DNA from: Candidatus Auribacterota bacterium
Lineage (GTDB): Bacteria > Auribacterota > UBA6266
Direction: 5' to 3'
DNA: 6,975 bases
Assembly: GCA_016933315.1 (NCBI GenBank)
Contig: JAFGBE010000196.1
Span: forward strand, 1 to 6,975
Both the position numbers and the translations under genes were made by a program. Positions within the stretch are counted from its first letter, which is position 1. The number at the start of each line of letters is the position of its first letter. The notes beneath the pieces were generated by a model. That model was given only the letters and a program-made list of their open reading frames with translations, did not search any database and was not told the DNA's origin. Below, piece by piece: positions 1 through 6,417 of the stretch.

Positions 1-1
1 C

Positions 2-1723
2 AGGGGAGCGAGGGACATAGATTTTGCCCTGTGGGGTTCGTTCAACCCGTGTGGTATCGCAACGCTTGTCTTTCCCCATCTGGGCTGGATATCATTCGGC
101 GCGGTTTTCATAGGTGTTGTGCCTCTATCGATGGTTCTTTTCATAAAAAAGAATGCAATGAACAGGCAGTTGAAATTTGCGCTTTTTCTCTTTGTGTGCT
201 CCATTCTTTTCGCGCTGGGCAGGTATAGTCCCGTATATAAATTGATATTGAATGCATCAGGATTCTACGGGTTCAGAGTGCCCGCTAAATTCCTGTTCTT
301 CGCGGGGTTCTCTTTGAGTGTTATGGCTGCTTATGGGATTAGTTCGCTGGTCGGCAGAGGGGCTGAAAAACTTTTTTTAAAGAGAAGGTTCTATATATGG
401 GTTATGGCGGTGATACTTATAATTGCCCTCCTGACAGCCGCAGATGTCGCCTTGAAGCACAAGGAATTCTGGCTTGAAAAAGGGCGTGAATATGTAATAA
501 ACAATGTTTACGGCAAAGCCCATCACAAACACTCCCTTGACGAATATATGGCGAGGCTGGAACCCATATACGATACATTGAAAACCAATGTTTCTTTCCG
601 CAACCCTTTTATCCTGACAGGTATTTTGTTTCTCCTTGTTTCCCTGGCCCTTTTATATTCCTACATAAGATTTCCCGCCATGAGCCGGTTTTTCATATTC
701 GCTTTCCTGATTATTTCAATGAGCGAGCTTCTGATTTTTAACAGCAGATGCAAGATAATGACAAATACGGAGCCGCTTGCGACATTTAAAGCCGAATCTC
801 CGATAGCGGATTTTATCTCCGGGGATAAGGACTTATTCCGGGTTTATGAATTCGTAGGGCAGGGAATCGGCAATGCGGAAGAAGTCTTTGAAGTGCTGCC
901 CAACAGGTCTATAAATTACAGCTTATATGACATCGGGTGTTATACGCCCCTGGTCATGAAAGATTATTGCGATTTCATAGGGGATCTCGGTTCGGTGGAT
1001 GATTCGACAGGTTCCCGTATCCCCGATGAGAAGATACTACGCATGGATATAAACCTTCTGAGATTCCTTAATGTTAAATATGTCTTGTCCGCCTCTGAAA
1101 TACCGTTTCTCAGGCATGTTTCGGATTTTGGCGCCTGCGGTATTTATACGGTGGATAATTATTTTGACCGTTTCTTTATTACCGACAAAGTCGTATTTTC
1201 CGAAGAGGGGAATATCAGGGGGAACATTGTTAATTCGCGATATGCGTCCGGCAAAAAACCATGTGTGTATGTCGGGAAAAATCGTGAAGGCGGCGCAGGG
1301 TTTGAAAATATGAAGTCTGAAAGCAGCGAAATCAAGATCCGGAAGTATGATGCCGGCAGTATAACCCTGGATGTCTCTAATGAACCCGGGTCTGCCGTGC
1401 TTGCGACTTCGGAATTATATTACCCGGGCTGGAAAGTCTTTATTAACGGGAAAGAGGCTGAATTACTGAAAGTTAATTCGCTTTTCAGGGGAGTTTTGCT
1501 GCCGGAGGGCCGCTCAAAAGTGGAAATGGTTTACCGCCCGCGTCTTTTCTATGTCTTTTTGGCAATCAGCTTTTTGTGGTACTTGCTCTGTTTTGTTTTT
1601 TGCATTTATTCCGAGAAAGGGATAGAAGGGTCTCTGATATGGGCCTCGTGTGTATTTGCCGTCTTCGTCTTTATCCTGTTTTTTTGTGTGTTTCTTTACT
1701 CGCAGGCGGGAGGTAAATTGTAA
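2..1723 (+). CDS. YfhO-family multi-pass membrane protein, 5' end missing
   Basis: The frame is open from base 2, so the gene begins upstream of the window; 573 C-terminal residues are visible (numbered from the window edge). It resembles the bacterial YfhO family, large GT-C-like membrane proteins linked to glycosylation of surface polymers; the exact reaction of this member is unknown. Visible hallmarks are GRYSPVY (73-79), FRVPAKFLF (91-99), the LLRFLNVKYVLS stretch (352-363) and the C-terminal beta-rich block with YYPGWKVFING (473-483) followed by LPEGRSKVEMVYRP (500-513). Hydrophobic segments lie near 31-47, 57-72, 94-115, 130-150, 202-222, 229-247, 514-535 and 545-567, with a large presumably periplasmic domain at about 248-510. 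An in-frame GTG at 119 is not the start, because family-like sequence continues in frame before it. Its TAA overlaps the next ATG by one base (TAATG), suggesting translational coupling. Family assignment is fairly secure; donor and acceptor are unknown. Confidence 0.85.
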   Translation, partial: RGARDIDFALWGSFNPCGIATLVFPHLGWISFGAVFIGVVPLSMVLFIKKNAMNRQLKFALFLFVCSILFALGRYSPVYKLILNASGFYGFRVPAKFLFFAGFSLSVMAAYGISSLVGRGAEKLFLKRRFYIWVMAVILIIALLTAADVALKHKEFWLEKGREYVINNVYGKAHHKHSLDEYMARLEPIYDTLKTNVSFRNPFILTGILFLLVSLALLYSYIRFPAMSRFFIFAFLIISMSELLIFNSRCKIMTNTEPLATFKAESPIADFISGDKDLFRVYEFVGQGIGNAEEVFEVLPNRSINYSLYDIGCYTPLVMKDYCDFIGDLGSVDDSTGSRIPDEKILRMDINLLRFLNVKYVLSASEIPFLRHVSDFGACGIYTVDNYFDRFFITDKVVFSEEGNIRGNIVNSRYASGKKPCVYVGKNREGGAGFENMKSESSEIKIRKYDAGSITLDVSNEPGSAVLATSELYYPGWKVFINGKEAELLKVNSLFRGVLLPEGRSKVEMVYRPRLFYVFLAISFLWYLLCFVFCIYSEKGIEGSLIWASCVFAVFVFILFFCVFLYSQAGGKL

Positions 1724-3570
1724 TGGCGTTCCTGAACACCATTTTTATGGTTTTTATCCTCTGGGTTGCTTCTTCTGCCGGCAGGACTGTTCTGGGCGCC
1801 GTGAGGCTTGTTTCCGGCAGCCGGCTTCGAGATTTTGTGCTTTCGTGCGGCATAGGGCTCGGCATGATAATACTCTTTGTGTCGGCTTTTGCCTCTGCCG
1901 GGCTGCTGCGGAGCTGGACAGGGCTCGTTGTTTTGACTCTCATTGCGGCCATAGGATTTAAAAACCTACTGAAATCCTTAAGGGAATTTCCGGGATTGGC
2001 GAAGATGATGTTCTCGCTGAGGCTGAGTGTTGTCCAGTGGTCCCTGGTGTTGATTTTAGCCGTTGCTGTTTTTTCTGCTTTAATCGCCGCCGCGGCGCCG
2101 CCTACAGGCATGGATTCACTCGTTTATCATCTGAATCTTCCGAAGGAATTCATAAAGCATCACGGAATATATGCGGTTCCATTTGATGTCAATGCGCTGT
2201 GGCCGTTGAATATAGAGATGCTTTTTTTGTTCGGACTCCTGTTTAAAAACGCTGTTATCGCCAAGATGTTTAATTTTTCAGCCGGTGTCCTTTGCCTGTT
2301 TTCGATATATCTGATTTCAAGGAGGTTTGCTTCGAAGACAGCTTCTCTGGCGGCGGCGGCCCTTTTCTATTTGATGCCCGTAATTGTTTCACAGTCGGGC
2401 TACGCATATGTTGATGTTGCGATAACGTTTTTCTGTTCTCTTATGGTGATGTTATTCCTTGATTATGCCGAAGAGGGCAAGAAAGAGACTGCAATGCTGG
2501 CAGGCCTGTTTGCGGGAATCCTTGTTGGTGCAAAATTTACGAATTGCCTGATTGCCGGCGTGATTTTCGGTGCCTTCATAATCAATGATTTGGTGAAGAG
2601 AAACAGGATGAGGCGTATTTTTATCAATGCGGTTTTGTTTATTTCCGTTGCGGTTCTTGTAGCGTGCCATTGGTATATAAGGGCTTATATTATCAGGGGA
2701 AACCCGGTTTTCCCTTTCCTGCAGTCTGTTTTCGGAAATGATGTAACACGTGAATTCAGGGCGTCTGCATCCAATACGGGATTTTACGCCTTTATACTTA
2801 CTCCGTTCAAGGCTGTTTTTCGGCCCGAATTGTACGGCGGGACGGCTAATCAGATAGGTCCCGTTCCTCTTGCTTTTCTTCCGGTTGTGGTTGTTGCGGT
2901 CTGGCGCAACAGGACCGCAAAGATTATGTTATCCTGTTTCCTGGCGTATTATTTCATGTGGTTTTTTGTTAAGCAAAACCTGAGGTTCCTGCTTCCTGGC
3001 ATGGTGATGTATTGCCCTCTTATCGGTTTGGGCCTTGATTATTTATACCGCTCCCTCAGGACAGCCTTTGCCGTATTCTCGGCTGTCACCGCGTCTGTTA
3101 TCGTTATGTTTGCCGGTACGGCTCTTTATTACGCGGCGCCTGCCGCCCCTTTGTTTTTCGGAAACGAATATGAGGAAAATTATCTCCTGAAAACGGAACC
3201 TACCTGTGGTTTGGGTTTCGCTGTAGAAAAAAATATACCGGAAGACAAAACGGTTCTTATGATAGGCGAGATAAAGAGGTTTTATATCAACAGGAAGACA
3301 ATCAGGGCGGACGGATTCTATTATATGTCGGATTACTGCGAGAAGGTGCAATCGGAGAAAGATGCAGCCGTTTTTCTGAAGGATGCGGGCGTGGAATATG
3401 TTATTTCCTCGAATATTAAGGTTCCGGAAAAAGGGGACGGTTTTCGCTTTAACCTTGCATGCCTTATGCAGGATAATGGTTTTGTCTCCGCTTATTTTGT
3501 TCCCATAGGCAGATACGAGTTTAAAAGCGGAGAAAATGTGATAGTATATAATATTTACAAGATGCGTTAA
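1723..3570 (+). CDS. GT39-like (GT-C fold) polytopic membrane glycosyltransferase
   Basis: A 615-residue multi-pass membrane protein resembling the dolichyl-phosphate-mannose-protein mannosyltransferase/ArnT-like family, which transfers sugars from polyprenyl-phosphate donors on the outer side of the inner membrane. The key feature is the first extracytoplasmic loop after the helix at about 105-124: GMDSLVYHLNLPKEF (129-143), with D131, Y135 and H136 in the places expected of the GT-C catalytic loop. GYAYVDVAITFF (227-238) carries a second loop aspartate (D231). Other family-like pieces are GAKFT (269-273), NPVFPFLQSVFG (327-338) and QNLRFLLPG (418-426). About a dozen hydrophobic segments run to residue 470, followed by a soluble C-terminal domain (about 480-615) containing LKDAGVEYVISSN (552-564). 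The start is supported by GGGAGG at 1708-1713, nine bases before the ATG. It overlaps the upstream YfhO-like gene by one base. The substrate cannot be predicted; a hypothetical-membrane-protein subfamily rather than true GT39 is possible. Confidence 0.8.
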   Translation: MAFLNTIFMVFILWVASSAGRTVLGAVRLVSGSRLRDFVLSCGIGLGMIILFVSAFASAGLLRSWTGLVVLTLIAAIGFKNLLKSLREFPGLAKMMFSLRLSVVQWSLVLILAVAVFSALIAAAAPPTGMDSLVYHLNLPKEFIKHHGIYAVPFDVNALWPLNIEMLFLFGLLFKNAVIAKMFNFSAGVLCLFSIYLISRRFASKTASLAAAALFYLMPVIVSQSGYAYVDVAITFFCSLMVMLFLDYAEEGKKETAMLAGLFAGILVGAKFTNCLIAGVIFGAFIINDLVKRNRMRRIFINAVLFISVAVLVACHWYIRAYIIRGNPVFPFLQSVFGNDVTREFRASASNTGFYAFILTPFKAVFRPELYGGTANQIGPVPLAFLPVVVVAVWRNRTAKIMLSCFLAYYFMWFFVKQNLRFLLPGMVMYCPLIGLGLDYLYRSLRTAFAVFSAVTASVIVMFAGTALYYAAPAAPLFFGNEYEENYLLKTEPTCGLGFAVEKNIPEDKTVLMIGEIKRFYINRKTIRADGFYYMSDYCEKVQSEKDAAVFLKDAGVEYVISSNIKVPEKGDGFRFNLACLMQDNGFVSAYFVPIGRYEFKSGENVIVYNIYKMR

Positions 3571-3582
3571 CGGGAGTTTATT

Positions 3583-4380
3583 ATGTTTGAGCCTATTGAT
3601 AAGTTAAGGGGTATATGCCAGAAGAAAGATTACAAGAAGACAGGGAATATGATGGCCAGGTTCATAACCCGGGATATGGCGCTCTATATTACCAGGCTTC
3701 TGATACCAACGGGCATTACGGCAAACCAGGTTGTGTTCATAACCGTTATGCTGGGGTTTATATCAGCCGTGTGTTTTGCTTTCGGCAGCGCTTTTATGAC
3801 GCTTGCCGGCGCCTTCTTTTTCCAGTTCTGGTACCTGTCGGACCATGTTGACGGGCAGATTGCGAGATACAGGAAAACATCCAGCCTGACAGGGACATTT
3901 TATGATTTTTACGCCCATTACATAGTCCATTTCCTTGTCCTGGGCGGTGTTGCTCTCGGCCTTTATATCAGGCATGTGGATTTTCGGTTTTTGATTTTGG
4001 GATTGACAGCGTGTTTTTCGGTAAATATGGTCTCGTTGATTAACGATTGTATTTATAAGGCGTTTTATAACGGCTTGTCGAATGAACGGGCGGACATTGT
4101 TGTCAAAACCGGCGTAAAGACGGAAGGGAAAACAGAAAAACAGAAGAGCCTGCCGAAAAAGATATTTGTTTTTATGCATAAACTTACTGAAATACATGTG
4201 GTTATGAATATGATTACGGTTGCCGCCATCATAGATTTCTTCTTTGATACGGATCTTATGCTTTTTGAAGGGTTCGTTCTGGCGATTACGGCAACCGCAG
4301 TCTGGATAATCAAACTGGCTTACATCGTCAGAGGAAAAGAAGTAGACAGGAAATATTCCGAATTATTCAGAGGGCGGTAG
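3583..4380 (+). CDS. CDP-alcohol phosphatidyltransferase family protein with Asp-to-His change in the signature motif
   Basis: A 265-residue integral membrane enzyme of the CDP-alcohol phosphatidyltransferase family, which moves a phospho-alcohol or phosphatidyl group from a CDP-linked donor to a hydroxyl acceptor. The signature D-x2-D-G-x2-A-R-x8-G-x3-D-x3-D reads as D87, D90, G91, A94, R95, G104, D108, then H112 instead of the last aspartate. The N-terminal RFITRDMALYITRLL-type helix (26-40) followed by TGITANQV (43-50) matches the family's amphipathic helix and TxNQxT-like segment. Hydrophobic segments lie near 49-67, 70-86, 113-128, 134-153, 205-221 and 228-249. A very basic, Lys-rich loop spans about 175-193 and is presumably cytoplasmic. 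A GGGAG Shine-Dalgarno (3572-3576) sits six bases before the ATG. It lies 12 bases after the GT39-like gene and four before wecB, so it probably serves a surface-glycan or glycolipid pathway rather than housekeeping phospholipid synthesis. The donor (CDP-diacylglycerol, CDP-inositol, CDP-glycerol or other) is not determinable. Confidence 0.85.
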   Translation: MFEPIDKLRGICQKKDYKKTGNMMARFITRDMALYITRLLIPTGITANQVVFITVMLGFISAVCFAFGSAFMTLAGAFFFQFWYLSDHVDGQIARYRKTSSLTGTFYDFYAHYIVHFLVLGGVALGLYIRHVDFRFLILGLTACFSVNMVSLINDCIYKAFYNGLSNERADIVVKTGVKTEGKTEKQKSLPKKIFVFMHKLTEIHVVMNMITVAAIIDFFFDTDLMLFEGFVLAITATAVWIIKLAYIVRGKEVDRKYSELFRGR

Positions 4381-4384
4381 AGAT

Positions 4385-5488
4385 ATGAAAAGGATTGTGG
4401 TTCTTCTGGGGACGCGTCCCGAGGTTATTAAGCTGGCTCCCGTAATAAAGGAATTAAAGAGGAGAAAGCGGTATTTTAAGGTATATGTCATAGCTACAGG
4501 CCAACACAGGGAAATGGCTGACAGCTTTCTCAAGCACTTCAATATAAAAGTTGATTTCAACCTGAACATTATGAAGGAAAACCAGACATTGACCGAAATA
4601 ACTTCAGGTATATTGGCGAAATTCGAGAAAGAGGTCTGTGATAAATACCATCCTGACCTGATAATGGTCCAGGGAGATACGACAACGGCATTTACCGCCG
4701 CGCTGGCGGCATTTTACAGGAAAATAAAGATAGCCCATGTCGAAGCGGGCCTCAGGACTTCGGATAAATACAGCCCGTTTCCAGAAGAAATGAACAGAAG
4801 GATGATTTCATGCGTTGCCGATTTTAACTTTGCGCCTACAAAGATTTCCGCGAAAAACCTGGCTTGCGAAGGGCATGCCGGGAAAAGCGTGTTTTTGACG
4901 GGAAATACGATTGTGGATGCCTTAAGGGCATACAGCCGGCTGCTCGGGAAGAAGATAATCAGCGGGCCTGACGGGTGCGGCAAGATGATACTTATCACGA
5001 TGCATAGAAGGGAAAATTTCGGCCGTCCGTCCGAAGATGTCTGCGGCGCCGTCCTGAAGATACTGGATAAATACAGAGATGTCTTTTTCAGGATACCGGT
5101 GCATCCCAATCCTAATATAAAAAGGGTCATAGAGAAATATTTTGGCGGCAATGAGAGAATAATCGTTTCAGGCCCCGTCGCGTATGATGAGATGCTCCGT
5201 TTGATTAACAGCGCTTATATCATTATGACGGATTCGGGCGGGATACAGGAGGAGGCCCCTGCATTCGGAAAACCTGTGCTTGTCTTGAGGGAAAAAACGG
5301 AGAGGCCCGAGGGTGTTTTTGCCGGTGTCGCAAAATTAGTGGGGACAAACAGCTCGAAAATCGTGCGCAGCGTTTCTTCTCTTGTTGATTCTCCGGCGGA
5401 ATACAGGAAGATGGCGAAGTCGCGCAATCCGTACGGCGACGGGAAAGCTTCATCGAGAATTGCCGATATACTGGAGAAAGTTCTTTGA
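4385..5488 (+). CDS. wecB: UDP-N-acetylglucosamine 2-epimerase (non-hydrolysing)
   Basis: A 367-residue cytoplasmic enzyme that interconverts UDP-GlcNAc and UDP-ManNAc, the precursor of ManNAc/ManNAcA units in surface polymers. The length and the whole motif series fit the WecB/MnaA family: GTRPEVIKLAPV (9-20), TGQHREM (38-44), VQGDTTT (95-101), HVEAGLRT (118-125), SPFPEEMNRR (130-139), TGNTIVDAL (172-180), TMHRRENFGRP (205-215), HPNPN (240-244), TDSGGIQEEAP (282-292), REKTERPEG (302-310) and NPYGDGKAS (348-356). The residues matching the catalytic acids and histidine of the E. coli enzyme are D98, E120, E134 and H207, so it should be active. AGAGGG (4369-4374), inside the end of the upstream gene, precedes the ATG by ten bases. 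It sits four bases after the phosphotransferase stop, and its stop overlaps the next gene by four bases. No UDP-ManNAc dehydrogenase (wecC) is in the window, so the sugar may be used as ManNAc or be oxidised by an enzyme encoded elsewhere. Confidence 0.96.
   Translation: MKRIVVLLGTRPEVIKLAPVIKELKRRKRYFKVYVIATGQHREMADSFLKHFNIKVDFNLNIMKENQTLTEITSGILAKFEKEVCDKYHPDLIMVQGDTTTAFTAALAAFYRKIKIAHVEAGLRTSDKYSPFPEEMNRRMISCVADFNFAPTKISAKNLACEGHAGKSVFLTGNTIVDALRAYSRLLGKKIISGPDGCGKMILITMHRRENFGRPSEDVCGAVLKILDKYRDVFFRIPVHPNPNIKRVIEKYFGGNERIIVSGPVAYDEMLRLINSAYIIMTDSGGIQEEAPAFGKPVLVLREKTERPEGVFAGVAKLVGTNSSKIVRSVSSLVDSPAEYRKMAKSRNPYGDGKASSRIADILEKVL
5473..5476 (+). promoter_or_regulatory. Ribosome binding site supporting a TTG start
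   Basis: GGAG lies within the last codons of wecB, eight bases before the TTG at 5485. It settles the start of the following glycosyltransferase. The only nearby ATG (5489) is in another frame and stops after six codons. The TTG shares its bases with the wecB TGA (TTGA, 5485-5488), a four-base stop/start overlap typical of translational coupling. Confidence 0.7.
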
Positions 5489-6405
5489 ATGCCAGGATTA
5501 TTGTATTGAATTACAACGGGCTGGATATAATGAAAGAATGTATGCCTTCCGTTGTCAGGGCGGCGGAAAGAGCAAAAACGCAATGCAAAGTATCCGTGAT
5601 AGATAACAGTAGTACCGACGGCAGCGTCAAATGGCTTAAGGATACGTTCCCTTGTGTGGAGGTATGCGAATCTGAAAACAGAGTCCTCTGTTCATATAAT
5701 GATTTCATTAAGACTGTCGGCGAAGATATCGTTATCCTGTTGAATAATGATATCAAGCTCGATGAGAGGTGTATAGATCCCCTGACAGGCGTGTTTGAAA
5801 ACAGGCCTGATGCGTTCTTTGTTGCCTCTAAAGTGTTTGATTTCTCCGGCAGGAAGTGTGAAGGCAACCTGACGAGGTTTTTCTTCAGGGGCGGGTTGTT
5901 CGGCTCGGAAGCTGTTTCCGGAAGCTGTTCCGAAAAGCCGGGACTGAGCATGCAGCAGGGTTTCGGGGCGTTTGACAGGAAAAAATTCGAGGCTCTGGGC
6001 GGATATGACGAAATATATCTTCCGGGAAGACTTGAAGACGCCGACATATGCTTCAGGGCATGGAAAAAAGGATGGAAGGGCTACTATGAACCTTCCAGCG
6101 TTATGTATCACAAGGGAGGGGAAAGCTTTAACAGGAAGTTCGGCGCCGGTAAATCTTTGGTGATAAATTTTCGGAATACATATGTGTTTACGGTGAAAAA
6201 CCTTGAACTGAAATATGTTTTTGCTTCTCTTGCGCTGGCTATTCCCAGGTCGTTATATTTTTTGTGCCGGTTCAGGCCTGAGAACCTCATCGGGTTTATT
6301 TATTCTATTCCGATGATGGCCGGCGCGTTCAGAAAAAGGAAATACCGCTTGAAGTCGCGGTACAGGGACAGTGACCTTTTTAATATGATTTTGCGCGGGG
6401 AATGA
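5485..6405 (+). CDS. Family 2 glycosyltransferase, rhamnosyltransferase-like (TTG start)
   Basis: A 306-residue GT-A fold, family 2 glycosyltransferase, expected to act on the cytoplasmic face of the membrane and add one sugar from a nucleotide-sugar donor to a growing glycan. The pattern matches the RfbF/WbbL-like rhamnosyltransferase group: IIVLNYNG (5-12), DNSSTDGS (40-47), SENRVLCSYND (63-73), LLNNDIKLD (85-93, the metal/nucleotide-binding NND in place of DxD), GGYDEIYLPGRLEDADICFRA around 172-192 (E184-D185 as likely catalytic acids) and a conserved-looking H209 in MYHKGG. Hydrophobic stretches at about 244-263 and 267-282 probably attach the C-terminus to the membrane. The start is TTG: beginning at the next in-frame ATG (5530) would delete the first beta strand and LNYNG. 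The gene is joined to wecB by a four-base overlap. Rhamnose is only one possible donor; the sugar cannot be read from the sequence. Confidence 0.88.
   Translation: MNARIIVLNYNGLDIMKECMPSVVRAAERAKTQCKVSVIDNSSTDGSVKWLKDTFPCVEVCESENRVLCSYNDFIKTVGEDIVILLNNDIKLDERCIDPLTGVFENRPDAFFVASKVFDFSGRKCEGNLTRFFFRGGLFGSEAVSGSCSEKPGLSMQQGFGAFDRKKFEALGGYDEIYLPGRLEDADICFRAWKKGWKGYYEPSSVMYHKGGESFNRKFGAGKSLVINFRNTYVFTVKNLELKYVFASLALAIPRSLYFLCRFRPENLIGFIYSIPMMAGAFRKRKYRLKSRYRDSDLFNMILRGE
5907..5931 (+). repeat. Imperfect 13/12-bp tandem repeat within a hairpin-prone segment
   Basis: GGAAGCTGTTTCC (5907-5919) is followed directly by GGAAGCTGTTCC (5920-5931), identical apart from one missing T. TTCCGGAA (5916-5923) at the junction is a perfect palindrome. 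Outer arms CGGCT/AGCCG (5901-5905 with 5936-5940) and CGGAA/TTCCG (5906-5910 with 5928-5932) could pair around it. It lies inside the GT2 coding sequence (about residues 141-149, SEAVSGSCS) and does not break the frame. Most likely a small local duplication; no function is evident. Confidence 0.6.
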
Positions 6406-6417
6406 AGGGCGGCAAAA

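Noticed and set aside
119..121. GTG as the start of the first gene
   Set aside because: The same frame is open back to base 2 and the 39 codons before it encode YfhO-like membrane sequence, so the gene is cut by the window edge, not started here.
2084..2103. GC-rich palindromic stretch (GCCGCCGCGGCGCC) that could form a hairpin
   Set aside because: It encodes the Ala/Pro end of a transmembrane helix just before the catalytic loop, is mid-gene, and lacks a following T-run, so it is not a terminator.
1671..2111. 146-codon reading frame on the minus strand
   Set aside because: It lies opposite the junction of two well-supported membrane-protein genes, has a low-complexity Lys/Ser/Ala-rich translation without recognisable motifs, and no need for a gene there.
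3547..3552. TATAAT resembling a -10 promoter box before the phosphotransferase gene
   Set aside because: It is inside the final codons of the GT39-like gene (VYNIY), and no acceptable -35 element is found at 16-18 bases upstream; AT-rich codons explain it.
5489..5509. ATG just after the wecB stop as an alternative start
   Set aside because: It is out of frame with the glycosyltransferase and reaches a stop after six codons.
5511..6047. 178-codon reading frame on the minus strand
   Set aside because: It is fully antisense to the GT2 gene, whose motifs (DNSSTDGS, NND, ED) are clear; the antisense product is Ser/Leu-rich with no family features.
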